A stretch of DNA of 64,000 nucleotides. Origin: JAJPXI01 sp051867655 (lineage in GTDB: Bacteria > Bacillota > Clostridia > Oscillospirales > Oscillospiraceae). A program made the translations under genes and the position numbers. How positions within the stretch are numbered: position 1 is the first letter of the stretch; each line of letters starts with the position of its first letter. Of this stretch, positions 8,602 through 16,194 are shown in pieces. The stretch spans positions 62,001 to 126,000 of the forward strand of contig JBJDYV010000027.1 of assembly GCA_051867655.1 (NCBI GenBank). The letters are read 5' to 3'. The notes under the pieces are model-generated. The model was given only the letters and a program-made list of their open reading frames with translations, ran no database searches and was not told the origin of the DNA.

Positions 8602-8619
8602 GTCAAAAAATTTAGTTGA

Positions 8620-8862
8620 AAAAAGCGTTGACGGAGACAGTACCCTCCAGGCCGAACGGCCCAGCGAATCCGGGACAGTGGGAGCCGGATCTCAGTAAGC
8701 AGGAGGAGAAGATCACTCCCGAGCCGCGGGCTGAACGCATTGCCAGTAAGCTCTGCCGGTCCTTCCCGTTACAGAAGGCGCGTATGCTGGTACGCAGTAA
8801 CAGGTGGTATAGCGTGTATCATTTCGATACCCGTCCTTTTACGAAAGGGCGGGTATTTTTTA
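8620..8862 (+). promoter_or_regulatory. T-box leader, isoleucine-type
   Basis: Transcription antitermination element that binds uncharged tRNA. Stem I begins GACGGAGACAGTA, and its distal part (AGCGAATCCGGGACAGTGGG) matches the conserved distal loop region. The specifier segment GAAGATCACTCC offers ATC (8712-8714) followed by the usual purine. The T-box sequence CAGGTGGTATAGCG (8801-8814) exposes TGGT, which pairs with ACCA; that requires a tRNA with discriminator A, as in tRNA-Ile, and argues against the alternative reading GAT (Asp, discriminator G). The terminator (ATACCCG...CGGGTAT with TTTTTT, 8827-8861) ends just before the first gene. Low charged tRNA-Ile should switch the operon on. 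Confidence 0.88.
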
Positions 8863-8887
8863 TGAAAAGAAAAGTGAGGAATCGGGT

Positions 8888-9466
8888 ATGAACGACATGA
8901 CAGAGATCCGCTGGCACGGCCGGGGCGGCCAGGGCGCCAAGACGGCCTGCCTGCTGCTGGCCGACGCCGCGTTCGCGTCCGGCCTGTACGTCCAGGGCTT
9001 CCCCGAGTACGGTCCCGAGCGCATGGGCGCGCCCATCACGGCCTACAACCGCATCAGCAAGACCCCCTGCACCATTCACTCCAACATCTACAAGCCCGAC
9101 TACGTGGTGGTAGTGGACGAGTCCCTGCTGTCCAGCGTGGACGTCACCGCCGGGCTGAACCCCCGGGGCGGCATCATCATCAACTCCCCCAAGGCCCCCG
9201 GCGAGCTGAAGAGCCTGCTGCACGGCTACACGGGGGCGGTGTACACCGTGGACGCCCGGCGCATCTCCGAGGAGTGTCTGGGCAAATACTTCCCCAACAC
9301 CCCCATGCTGGCCGCCGTGGTGCAGGTCAGCCAGGTGGTGGACCCCCAGGAGTTCGTGGCCAACATGGAGGACTCCTACAAGCACAAATTCGCCAGCAAG
9401 CCCCAGGTGATCGAGGGCAACATGAACGCCCTGACCACCGCGATGAAGGAGGTACGCAAAGCATGA
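8888..9466 (+). CDS. 2-oxoacid:ferredoxin oxidoreductase, gamma subunit
   Basis: 192 aa, the POR_N-independent gamma chain (PorC/VorC type) of a four-subunit 2-oxoacid:ferredoxin oxidoreductase, which converts a 2-oxoacid, CoA and oxidised ferredoxin to acyl-CoA, CO2 and reduced ferredoxin, or the reverse. The N-terminus EIRWHGRGGQGAKTACLLLADAA is the family signature, followed by FPEYGPERMGAPITAYNRIS. It is the first gene after the Ile-type T-box and overlaps the delta gene by 4 bases (ATGA). The order gamma-delta-alpha-beta is the usual one for POR/VOR enzymes. The substrate is not determined by sequence alone. Confidence 0.92.
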   Translation: MNDMTEIRWHGRGGQGAKTACLLLADAAFASGLYVQGFPEYGPERMGAPITAYNRISKTPCTIHSNIYKPDYVVVVDESLLSSVDVTAGLNPRGGIIINSPKAPGELKSLLHGYTGAVYTVDARRISEECLGKYFPNTPMLAAVVQVSQVVDPQEFVANMEDSYKHKFASKPQVIEGNMNALTTAMKEVRKA

Positions 9467-9768
9467 TGCGCAAGCCTTTGGAAATTGACGAGCAGACCCC
9501 CTGGCAGGAGCTGACCATTGGCGGCGAGATCGCCGAGGGCGGCACCGCCCGGGTGGTCAAAACCGGCGAGTGGCGCTCCGACGTGCCCCGCTGGGACCCC
9601 AGCAAGTGCAAGCAGTGCCTGCTGTGCACCCCCTTCTGCCCCGACGTGTCCATCCCCGTGACCGACGGGCGGCGGAGCGAGTTTGACTACGACCACTGCA
9701 AGGGCTGCGGCATCTGCGCCAAGGTCTGCCCCTTCGGGGCCATTTCCATGGAAAAGGAGGGTGTGTGA
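9463..9768 (+). CDS. 2-oxoacid:ferredoxin oxidoreductase, delta (ferredoxin) subunit
   Basis: 101 aa ferredoxin-like chain that passes electrons from the TPP site to external ferredoxin. Two CxxCxxCxxxCP motifs are visible, KCKQCLLCTPFCPD and HCKGCGICAKVCPF, ligating two [4Fe-4S] clusters. The start ATGATG overlaps the gamma stop by 4 bases, which implies translational coupling. The alpha gene starts 1 base after its stop. The N-terminal part (TPWQELTIGGEIAEGGTARVVKTGEWRSDVP) matches the usual extension of PorD/VorD. Confidence 0.92.
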   Translation: MMRKPLEIDEQTPWQELTIGGEIAEGGTARVVKTGEWRSDVPRWDPSKCKQCLLCTPFCPDVSIPVTDGRRSEFDYDHCKGCGICAKVCPFGAISMEKEGV

Positions 9769-9769
9769 C

Positions 9770-10951
9770 ATGAGCATCCGCGACCGTCTCTCCGGCAACG
9801 AGGCCGTGGCCCACGCCATGCGGCAGATCAACCCCGACGTCTTCGCCGCCTTCCCCATCACCCCCTCCACTGAGATCCCCCAGTACTTCGCCCAGTACGC
9901 CGCCGACGGCAAGGTGGACACCGAGTTCGTCACCGTGGAGAGCGAGCACTCCTCCATGTCCACCTGTCTGGGCGCCCAGGCCGCCGGCGCCCGCGCCGTG
10001 TCCGCCACCTCCTCCGCCGGTCTGGCCTACATGTACGAAATGCTCTATGTGGTCGCCTCCGCCCGCCAGCCCGTGACCCTGGCCGTGGTCAACCGGGCGC
10101 TGACCGGCCCCATCAACATCAACTGCGACCACTCCGACTCCATGGGCGCCCGGGACGCGGGCTGGATCCAGATCTACGCCGAAAACAACCAGGAGGCCTA
10201 TGACAACTTCCTCCAGGCCATGCGCATCGGCGAGAGCGTACGCCTGCCCGTCATGATCTGCCAGGACGGCTTCATCACCTCCCACGCGGTGGAGAACATT
10301 CTGCTGGAGAAGGACGAGGACGTCAAGGCCTTCGTGGGCGAGTACCACCCCGAAAACTACCTGCTCAAGCACGAAAATCCCCTGGCTGTCGGCCCCTACG
10401 ACACCTGCCCCTACTACATGGACCACAAGGTGCAGCAGGCCCACGCCATGATGGACGCCAAGCAGGCCATTCTGGACGTGGCCGCCGACTTTGAAAAGAC
10501 CTTCGGCCGCAAATACGGCCTTTTGGAAGAATACCGCATGGAGGACGCCGAGGCCGCCCTCGTGCTGATCGGCTCCACGGCGGGCACCGCCAAGGCCTGC
10601 GTGGACAGGCTGCGCGACGAGGGCTGCAAGGTGGGCCTGGTGAAGCTGCGGGTGTTCCGCCCCTTCCCCGCCCGGGAGCTGGCCCAGGCCCTGAGCCATT
10701 GCAAGGCCGTGGCCGTTCTGGACAAGAGCGAGGGCTTCTCCGGCTGCGGCGGCCCGGTGTTCGCCGAGACCCGCTCGGCCTGCTACGACCTGGAAAACCG
10801 GCCCAGGCTGATCAACATCGTCTACGGCCTGGGCGGCCGGGACTGCGCCGTGGAGGACATCGAGACCGTCTACCGGCGGCTGCTGAACATCATCGCCACC
10901 GGTGAGACCGGCGAAATCTACACCCACATGGGCCAGAGGGAGGCGCAGTAA
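9770..10951 (+). CDS. 2-oxoacid:ferredoxin oxidoreductase, alpha subunit
   Basis: 393 aa chain carrying the transketolase pyrimidine-like domain. Recognisable stretches are LSGNEAVAHAMRQINPDVFAA, FPITPSTEIPQYFAQY, VESEHSSMSTCLGAQAAGARAVSATSSAGLAYMYE and NINCDHSDSMGARDAGWIQ, all typical of PorA/VorA. The C-terminal half (ALVLIGSTAGTAKACVDRLR ... SEGFSGCGGPVF) is the transketolase C-like domain. The ATG at 9770 follows GGAGGGTG and sits 1 base after the delta stop; an upstream in-frame start would overlap delta by 80 bases. Length and motifs do not separate pyruvate from branched-chain substrates; the Ile T-box points to the latter or to 2-oxobutyrate. Confidence 0.92.
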   Translation: MSIRDRLSGNEAVAHAMRQINPDVFAAFPITPSTEIPQYFAQYAADGKVDTEFVTVESEHSSMSTCLGAQAAGARAVSATSSAGLAYMYEMLYVVASARQPVTLAVVNRALTGPININCDHSDSMGARDAGWIQIYAENNQEAYDNFLQAMRIGESVRLPVMICQDGFITSHAVENILLEKDEDVKAFVGEYHPENYLLKHENPLAVGPYDTCPYYMDHKVQQAHAMMDAKQAILDVAADFEKTFGRKYGLLEEYRMEDAEAALVLIGSTAGTAKACVDRLRDEGCKVGLVKLRVFRPFPARELAQALSHCKAVAVLDKSEGFSGCGGPVFAETRSACYDLENRPRLINIVYGLGGRDCAVEDIETVYRRLLNIIATGETGEIYTHMGQREAQ

Positions 10952-10952
10952 C

Positions 10953-11882
10953 ATGGCTTACAATTTAAAGCAAGAAATGAGCAAGCCCGAGCGCTTCGTG
11001 GGCGGACACCGCCTGTGCGCCGGCTGCGGCGCGGGCATCGCCTGCCGGGCCATCATGCGCGCCCTGGACCCCGGCGACAAGGCGGTCATCAGCAACGCCA
11101 CCTCCTGTCTGGAGGTCTCCTCCTTCCTGTACCCCTACACCGCCTGGGAGGACAGCTACATCCATTCTGCCTTTGAGAACGCCTCCGCCACCATCGGCGG
11201 CGTGGAGGCGGCCTACAAGGCGTTGAAGAAAAAGGGCAAGATCGACGATACCTTCAAGTTCATCACCATCGGCGGCGACGGCGGTACCTACGACATCGGC
11301 CTGCAGTCCCTGTCCGGCGCTCTGGAGCGGGGCCACGATTTCACCTACTTCTGCTACGACAACGAGGCGTACATGAACACCGGCATCCAGCGCTCCTCCT
11401 CCACTCCCCGGTTTGCCAGCGCCACCACCACACCGGCGGGCACCAAGTCCACCGGCAAGGTGCAGAACAAGAAGGATCTGACCGCCATTGTGGCCGCCCA
11501 CGGCGTGCCCTACGCGGCCCAGACCACCTTCATCGGCAACTTCAAGGACTTCCACGAGAAGGCCCGCCGGGCCATCTACACCGAAGGCCCCGCCTTCGTG
11601 AACGTCCTGGCCCCCTGCCCCCGGGGCTGGCAGTACGACAGCTCCGACCTGCCCCTGATCTGCAAAATGGCGGTGGAGACCTGCGTGTGGCCCCTGTACG
11701 AGATCGACCACGGCCAGTGGCGGCTGACCTACGAGCCCAAGCACAAGCTGCCCGTGGAGGAGTTCATGAAGCTCCAGGGCCGCTTCCGCCACTGCTTTAA
11801 GCCGGGCAACGAGTGGACCATCGAGGAGGCCCAGAAGTACGTGGATGAAAAGTGGGAAGCTCTGCTGGCCAAGTGCGTGTGA
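10953..11882 (+). CDS. 2-oxoacid:ferredoxin oxidoreductase, beta (TPP-binding) subunit
   Basis: 309 aa chain that binds thiamine diphosphate and one [4Fe-4S] cluster. HRLCAGCGAGIACRA supplies two cluster cysteines, and GGDGGTYDIGLQSLSGALERGHDFTYFCYDNEAYMNTG is the GDG...N TPP/Mg signature (split here in the text, it spans residues ~108-145). The C-terminal segment NVLAPCPRGWQYD carries the further cysteine used in the cluster. It starts 1 base after the alpha stop and is the last gene of the operon, with a hairpin terminator 35 bases on. Confidence 0.93.
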   Translation: MAYNLKQEMSKPERFVGGHRLCAGCGAGIACRAIMRALDPGDKAVISNATSCLEVSSFLYPYTAWEDSYIHSAFENASATIGGVEAAYKALKKKGKIDDTFKFITIGGDGGTYDIGLQSLSGALERGHDFTYFCYDNEAYMNTGIQRSSSTPRFASATTTPAGTKSTGKVQNKKDLTAIVAAHGVPYAAQTTFIGNFKDFHEKARRAIYTEGPAFVNVLAPCPRGWQYDSSDLPLICKMAVETCVWPLYEIDHGQWRLTYEPKHKLPVEEFMKLQGRFRHCFKPGNEWTIEEAQKYVDEKWEALLAKCV

Positions 11883-11916
11883 CCTCCGCCGCGCAGCAAG
11901 TATTTTTGACAGACAG

Positions 11917-11950
11917 CAGAAGCCTCCCGGATCCGGGAGGCTTCTGTTTC
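11917..11950 (+). terminator. terminator after the oxidoreductase operon
   Basis: A 14-bp perfect stem (CAGAAGCCTCCCGG and its complement) with a 2-base loop and a short TTTC tail. It also lies directly upstream of the next gene's RBS. Confidence 0.65.
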
Positions 11951-11966
11951 GGAAAGGAAGTTTTTT

Positions 11967-13037
11967 ATGGATCAAGCCCGTATCGACCGGGTGACGGCGT
12001 ACATGAGGGAACAGGATCTGCCTCAGATTTTAGTCACCGCCACCGCCTCGGTCTATTACCTGACCGGCCTTTGGGTGGAGCCCCATGAGCGGATGCTGGC
12101 CCTCTGTCTGGATCAGGACGGCAGCGCCGTTCTGTTTGCCAACGAGATCTTCGGCCTGCCCTCCACTCCCGGCCTGCCCGTGGTCCCCCACACCGACAGC
12201 GACGACCCGGTGGCCGCCCTGGCCGCCCATCTGCGCCCCGGCACGGTGGGCATCGACAAGTTCTGGTACAGCAAATTCCTCATCGGCCTGATGGCCCACC
12301 GGCCCGACGTGACCCCCGTTCTCGGCTCCGCCCCGGTGGATCTGGCCCGCAGGTCGAAGGACGAAGCGGAGCGCGCCGCCATGCGCCACGCCTCCGCCAT
12401 GAACGACCAGGTGGTGGCCGCTGCCATCGCCGCCATCCGCCCCGGCGTGCGGGAGAACGAGCTGGCCAGCCTGGTCAACCGGGAGTATCTGGCCCGGGGG
12501 GCCGACTGCGAGGGCGCCATGCTGGTCTGCTTCGGCCCCAACGGCGCTGACCCCCACCACAGCGCGGACGCCACGGTGCTCCGCCCCGGGGACAGCGTCA
12601 CTCTGGACATTTTCACCCCCATCGGCCGCTACTGGTGCGACATGACCCGCACCGTCTTCTACCAGACGGTTTCCGAGAAACAGCGGGAGGTCTACGAACT
12701 GGTGCGTGCGGCCAATGAGGCCGCCGAAGCCGCCGTCCGCCCCGGCGTGCTCCTGTCCGACCTGGACAAAATTGCCCGGGACATCATCACCGCCGGCGGC
12801 TACGGCCCCAACTTCACCCACCGGCTGGGCCACGGCTGCGGCCTGGAGTGCCACGAGCCCCCCGACGTCAGCGGCGTGTCGGACACCCCGCTGGAGCCCG
12901 GCATGGTCTTCTCCGTCGAGCCCGGCATCTACCTGCCCGGGGAGTTTGGCGTGCGCATTGAGGACCTGGTGCTGGTCACAGAGACCGGCTGTGAGGTGCT
13001 CAACCAGTACCCCAAGGACCTGCAGGTCATTTCATAA
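11967..13037 (+). CDS. M24-family aminopeptidase (Xaa-Pro type)
   Basis: 356 aa metallopeptidase with a creatinase-like N-terminal domain (residues 1-~125) and a pita-bread M24 domain. The five metal ligands can be placed: two Asp in VTLDIFTPIGRYWCDMTRT, His in HRLGHGCGLECHEPPD, Glu in FSVEPGIYLPG and Glu in GVRIEDLVLV. It probably removes N-terminal residues before proline from peptides in the cytoplasm; the proline preference is inferred from family. It is monocistronic between two hairpin terminators, with RBS GGAAAGGAAG. Confidence 0.88.
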   Translation: MDQARIDRVTAYMREQDLPQILVTATASVYYLTGLWVEPHERMLALCLDQDGSAVLFANEIFGLPSTPGLPVVPHTDSDDPVAALAAHLRPGTVGIDKFWYSKFLIGLMAHRPDVTPVLGSAPVDLARRSKDEAERAAMRHASAMNDQVVAAAIAAIRPGVRENELASLVNREYLARGADCEGAMLVCFGPNGADPHHSADATVLRPGDSVTLDIFTPIGRYWCDMTRTVFYQTVSEKQREVYELVRAANEAAEAAVRPGVLLSDLDKIARDIITAGGYGPNFTHRLGHGCGLECHEPPDVSGVSDTPLEPGMVFSVEPGIYLPGEFGVRIEDLVLVTETGCEVLNQYPKDLQVIS

Positions 13038-13077
13038 ACAGCGAAGCCGCCCCCGGTCGGGGGCGGCTTCGCTGTTT
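13036..13077. terminator. bidirectional terminator
   Basis: A long perfect stem (about 19 bp, AAACAGCGAAGCCGCCCCC and complement) sits between two convergent genes. A/T runs at each end let it serve both. Confidence 0.75.
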
Positions 13078-13083
13078 ATGATT

Positions 13084-13239
13084 TTACTCATCTGAATGGC
13101 ACGTATCTTTGCCGGCGCAGTGGTCGCAGCCGCAGCCGCAGCCTCCCTTGTGCCGTTTCTTATTCACAATGCCGCGGATAACGATTGCCGCGACGATGGC
13201 CAGAAGAATCAGGCCAACGATGATGGTGGGTGCGTTCAT
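13084..13239 (-). CDS. FeoB-associated Cys-rich membrane protein
   Basis: A 51-aa single-span membrane protein: MNAPTIIVGLILLAIVAAIV forms the N-terminal helix, then a basic stretch (RGIVNKKRHKGG), then a cysteine-rich tail (CGCGCDHCAGKDTCH). This matches the small FeoB-associated proteins thought to help ferrous iron uptake, though no feoA or feoB is in the window. I chose the ATG at 13239 because AGAGG lies just upstream; a longer frame starting at 13293 has no ribosome site. Confidence 0.75.
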   Translation of the reverse strand: MNAPTIIVGLILLAIVAAIVIRGIVNKKRHKGGCGCGCDHCAGKDTCHSDE

Positions 13240-13350
13240 AAAAGACCTCTTACTTTCCGGCAGCAGATCCGCGCTGCCAGCACCATTATACAACGTTCCG
13301 AAGGGGTTGACAACCTCTCATTTTTTCAAGAAAAACTCGTACGCGGGCTG

Positions 13351-13380
13351 TTCACCGGGATAGCGGCAGGCACATAGAAT
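13351..13380 (+). promoter_or_regulatory. putative sigma-A promoter of the cupin gene
   Basis: TTCACC, 18 bases, TAGAAT, about 27 bases before the cupin start codon. The -35 match is modest. Confidence 0.45.
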
Positions 13381-13406
13381 GGGGTATCAATTTTCGAAAG
13401 GAGAGC

Positions 13407-13859
13407 ATGAACATGGACCGCAATCACCCCGGGGAGTGCTCCTGGGACTCTCACCAGACCGACCACGGGCCGGAGCCCTTTGCCGCACATATGCTGTCCG
13501 CAGCGCAGAAAAACCGGAATTTTCGCACCGCCTTCTGGACGGGCTGCCACTTACAGATGACCCTCATGGAGATCCCGCCCTGCGGCGAGATCGGGTTGGA
13601 GGTACACCCCGACACCGACCAACTCATCCGCGTGGAGCGGGGACGGGCCCTGGTCCGTATGGGTCCCTGCCGGGAGGAGACAAATTTCCGGCGCTGCCTG
13701 AACGCGGGGGACGCCGTTTTCGTGCCCGCTGGGACCTGGCACAACATTCTCAACACCGGCAGCTGCCCGCTGAAGCTCTCGAGCGTCTACGCCCCGCCCC
13801 ATCATCCCCATGGGACCATCCACCGCACCAAGGCGGACAGTGAGCGCGGGGAGCACTGA
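13407..13859 (+). CDS. single-domain cupin protein
   Basis: 150 aa. Cupin motif 1 appears as PCGEIGLEVHPDTDQLIRVERGRALV and motif 2 as GDAVFVPAGTWHNILNTG. The metal-ligand pattern is E-H-Q(E) in motif 1 and a single His in motif 2. The C-terminus is His-rich (APPHHPHGTIH). Proteins of this size are common in anaerobic Firmicutes and have no fixed function: sugar isomerase, small-molecule binding or dioxygenase-like activity are all possible. RBS AAAGGAG is present. It stands alone next to the tRNA-linked island. Confidence 0.75.
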   Translation: MNMDRNHPGECSWDSHQTDHGPEPFAAHMLSAAQKNRNFRTAFWTGCHLQMTLMEIPPCGEIGLEVHPDTDQLIRVERGRALVRMGPCREETNFRRCLNAGDAVFVPAGTWHNILNTGSCPLKLSSVYAPPHHPHGTIHRTKADSERGEH

Positions 13860-13916
13860 AGCCGGGATCACCGCAGCTTGCTTCGCGCGCCGCACCAGCC
13901 GGAAACTTCCATATGC

Positions 13917-13953
13917 AGAAAGAGGAAGGTCAGGCGTTTGCCTGACCTTCCTC
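13917..13953 (-). terminator. terminator of the disrupted tRNA-Thr
   Basis: A 15-bp perfect stem (AGAGGAAGGTCAGGC and complement) with a 4-base loop starts immediately after the CCA end of the tRNA fragment on the minus strand and runs into TTTCT. It marks the original 3' end of a transcribed tRNA gene. Confidence 0.75.
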
Positions 13954-13980
13954 TGGAGCTGGTAATGTGACTCGAACACA
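13954..13980 (-). pseudogene. 3' part of a split tRNA-Thr gene
   Basis: Minus-strand sequence carries the 3' side of a T arm (loop TTCGAGT, stem CACAT), acceptor strand TACCAGC and TCCA. With the 49 bases at 16395-16443 it rebuilds a full 76-base tRNA-Thr: both parts meet at a shared GGTCG, the acceptor pairs GCTGGTA/TACCAGC over 7 bp, and the T stem pairs GTGTG/CACAT. Confidence 0.75.
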
Positions 13981-14096
13981 CGACCGCTGGTTGTTCGTAT
14001 GGGTGATGCAGTCTCTTCACTTGAACATCTAAAAGCTCCGCTAATAGGAGACCGCAGCATTGCCACCTGATTAAACTCAGGTATTTTGATTCTGTC

Positions 14097-14753
14097 TTAT
14101 TTACCGAAGAATAGATTCAAAATAGCTTGGGCAATCTCCTTCGTATCAGCCTTATCTGTAATCTTTTCAAGAGCCTCTGTCACTTTTTCAATAAACTGCG
14201 TAGACAGCTTAGACTCAATAATCTTTTTTACCCAATCAATATCATCGACGGTTTTCCTGCCTAAGTAAACCTGTTCAAATGCGTAAATAGATCCTTCACC
14301 TAACGCAGCTACAATGCTACCAGCGATAATTGCATTTATTACAGCTGCACCGATATTAATTCCCGGGATGGCCTTCAATGCGCTTATTGCCGCTTTGGCC
14401 GCAACACCCACAGTGCCAACCTCAACAATGGAATTTAGAAACTTCTTAGCTTCTTCATCTTTGTTAATTTCATAGACTCGTGCCAGAGCATTTACTTCGG
14501 CCATTTCCACTGGGCCTAAAATCATAGCATCGGAAAATGGAATCGGCACGGCCCCCACCACAACAGCACTGGTAGTCGCAACGCCAACGATGCTGTGAGC
14601 CAGCGCCCTCTTTCGATCGAGTTTAAAAGTTGCAATATCTGATTCCGCAGCCTTAATCCCCTCCGGGAGTAACCTATTCGTAGCTTCAATCAGTTCTGTA
14701 ATACCTTCTGGCGCAGCATATGCGCTGTCATTTAGAAGGTATATGGTCTTGAA
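14097..14753 (-). pseudogene. DUF697-type C-terminal remnant of a GTPase
   Basis: The frame is open for 218 codons back to a stop at 14754. It contains ITELIEATNRLLPEGIKAAE, then VGAVPIPFSDAMILGPVEMAEV and a glycine/alanine-rich helix pair (ISALKAIPGINIGAAVINAII). That is the DUF697 tail normally found behind an Era/Der-like G domain. No G1-G4 motifs occur upstream, because a different gene fragment abuts at about 14735-14755. A GTG at 14561 could initiate a 154-aa product but has no good RBS. I read it as a 5'-deleted gene. Confidence 0.65.
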
Positions 14754-15013
14754 TCATCGACCTTATAGATTTTTCTGGAACCATCCAGAAAATAAGCAAA
14801 AAGAGGTGGTGCAGAGAGAATCAGTTTGGCATCATCTTCCAGGGGAATAGGTCTATCATGATATACTGTTTCACCATATTGCTTCCAGGTAATTCTATGG
14901 CGGTGATCATCATAGTCGAAGCGCGGAACGGCAACACCATCAAAACCGTATTTATAGGTTTTGAAGCTTTTCCCATTTGTTTCTTTTGCAATTTCGTCGA
15001 GTACCGTAATCAT
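14732..15013 (-). pseudogene. N-terminal fragment of an unidentified gene coupled to the HTH gene
   Basis: 93 codons, starting MITVLDEIAKETNGKSFKTY and ending LLFAYFLDGSRKIYKVDDSR before running into the DUF697 frame. The ATG overlaps the HTH stop by 4 bases, so the two were translated together. FLDGSR followed by KIYKVDD looks like the opening of a longer domain (DGSR recalls NurA-type nucleases, a weak resemblance), cut short at the junction with the GTPase remnant. A short intact protein cannot be excluded. Confidence 0.45.
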
Positions 15014-15234
15014 AACTTGTTCTCCAATCCGATCTCTTTTACAAAGTCACAAATGTCCCCAATATTGCAGTTGAAATAATCTGCAATACGCAGGAGGATG
15101 GATAGCGAAACCTCGTCATCACGCTTCATTTTTGTAAGTGTATTTGGGGAAAGCTGTACCGCTCTTCGAAAATCGGCCTGACTCATTTTTCGATCAATTA
15201 AAAGCTTCCACAAAGGTGCATAGGAGACCTTCAT
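15010..15234 (-). CDS. XRE/Cro-type HTH regulator
   Basis: 74 aa, almost entirely one helix-turn-helix domain: LLIDRKMSQADFRRAVQLSPNTLTKMKRDDEVSLSILLRIADYFNCNIGDICDF spans residues ~10-63, with the recognition helix at LSPNTLTKMKR. Short Cro-like proteins of this type control their own operon in mobile islands. A perfect 16-bp palindrome overlaps the -35 box of its promoter (15280-15295), consistent with autorepression. It is translationally coupled to the truncated gene downstream. Confidence 0.85.
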   Translation of the reverse strand: MKVSYAPLWKLLIDRKMSQADFRRAVQLSPNTLTKMKRDDEVSLSILLRIADYFNCNIGDICDFVKEIGLENKL

Positions 15235-15267
15235 GCATACATCCCCTTAAGCAAAAAGTATATTTTG

Positions 15268-15295
15268 ATTATACTATTTTTGACAAGCTTGTCAA
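15268..15295 (-). promoter_or_regulatory. promoter and operator of the HTH gene
   Basis: Minus strand TTGACA (15290-15295), 16 bases, TATAAT (15268-15273). The palindrome TTGACAAGCTTGTCAA (15280-15295) covers the -35 box and is a likely binding site for the HTH protein. Confidence 0.75.
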
Positions 15296-15409
15296 CGAAA
15301 CTGTTGTATTCGTGCGAAAAACTATGAATTTTAGGGATATATCTATATCCAGCAAAGGAATAACACACAAAAAGAGCAGCCGATAGCTTTACGCTATCGA
15401 CTGTTCAAA

Positions 15410-15997
15410 TCATTTTATATTATCTTCAAATATTTTTCGTAGCAAATCTGTCACACCTTGGGCGGACTGGATTGTTGCGATCATCAACAAGTCACCGTCC
15501 ACTTCCGACCAATTAAGGTCATATCCGGCATTGCGAATAAGTTGCGTAAGAAAAGCCCGCTGGGTACGGCCATTACCTTCTCGAAAGGGGTGTAGGTCAT
15601 TGGTTACACAGTAAAAGTCTACAATCTCGTCCACAAACTCGCCGTGAGGTAAGTTCTTGAAGTAATTTCGATCCTCGAGACGGTAGAAAATCAGCTCCGC
15701 CTGACGCTCGATATTTTCTGCGGAGCAGAACCGGGTGCCCTTCTTGCTGATATCGACCGTGCGGATTTGACCTGCCCAATCGTACAGGTCGGAGAATAGA
15801 AAATGGTGAACAGTCTTGTAGTGGGCAAAGTCGAAACTGTCTGTTTTTGGATGCTCCATCCATTCCGCACTGCGGGCAGACACCAGAACCGTTTCCACCT
15901 CGTTGAGTTTGGCCTCATCATGGATGTCAAATTTGTTTATCAACACAGCCGTGCCGGGGTAGCAGTTATCGGAGATTGGGTCAAGACTGTATCCCAT
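15410..15997 (-). CDS. Fic-domain AMP-transferase toxin
   Basis: 195 aa. The Fic core spans residues ~55-150, with the complete catalytic motif HPFREGNGRTQR (His136) and the helix pair FDFAHYKTVHHFLFSDLYDWAGQIRTVDISK that carries the beta-flap. Fic proteins transfer AMP to target hydroxyls, often blocking topoisomerases or other host proteins. No inhibitory S/TxxxEG helix is in this protein itself; it is in the separate gene 1 base upstream, making this a class I (VbhT/VbhA-like) toxin-antitoxin pair. Base composition is markedly more AT-rich than in flanking genes. Confidence 0.9.
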   Translation of the reverse strand: MGYSLDPISDNCYPGTAVLINKFDIHDEAKLNEVETVLVSARSAEWMEHPKTDSFDFAHYKTVHHFLFSDLYDWAGQIRTVDISKKGTRFCSAENIERQAELIFYRLEDRNYFKNLPHGEFVDEIVDFYCVTNDLHPFREGNGRTQRAFLTQLIRNAGYDLNWSEVDGDLLMIATIQSAQGVTDLLRKIFEDNIK

Positions 15998-15998
15998 A

Positions 15999-16169
15999 TT
16001 ACACCGCCTTTGCCGGGCGACTCACGATTTCCCTTACCAAATCTGCAACGGAAACATCACCTGCCAGAAGGCGGACGCAGTCCTTTACTGTCTGCTCTGT
16101 TACTTCAAAGCCCTCCATACGGGTGGAAGCAAGGGCGCTTTTCAGGGATGCATACTCTCGTTCGCTCAT
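15999..16169 (-). CDS. VbhA-like Fic antitoxin (56 aa)
   Basis: A 56-aa protein, MSEREYASLKSALAS followed by TRMEGFEVTEQTVKDCVRLL. The stretch STRMEG (residues 15-20) fits the S/TxxxE(G/N) inhibition motif whose Glu blocks ATP in the Fic active site. The RBS AAAGGAG is 8-9 bases upstream and the stop is 1 base from the Fic start. Only about 25 bases separate its start codon from the tRNA terminator at 16195-16224, so there is little room for its own promoter and it may depend on read-through from the tRNA promoter. Confidence 0.85.
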   Translation of the reverse strand: MSEREYASLKSALASTRMEGFEVTEQTVKDCVRLLAGDVSVADLVREIVSRPAKAV

Positions 16170-16194
16170 GGATTTTTGCTCCTTTCAGATAAGC

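Noticed and set aside
8616..8891. 91-codon frame upstream of the oxidoreductase genes
   Set aside because: The whole segment is explained by the T-box leader and its terminator.
15690..15930. Extra frames inside the Fic gene as separate genes
   Set aside because: They are shifted readings of the Fic coding sequence without start sites or motifs.
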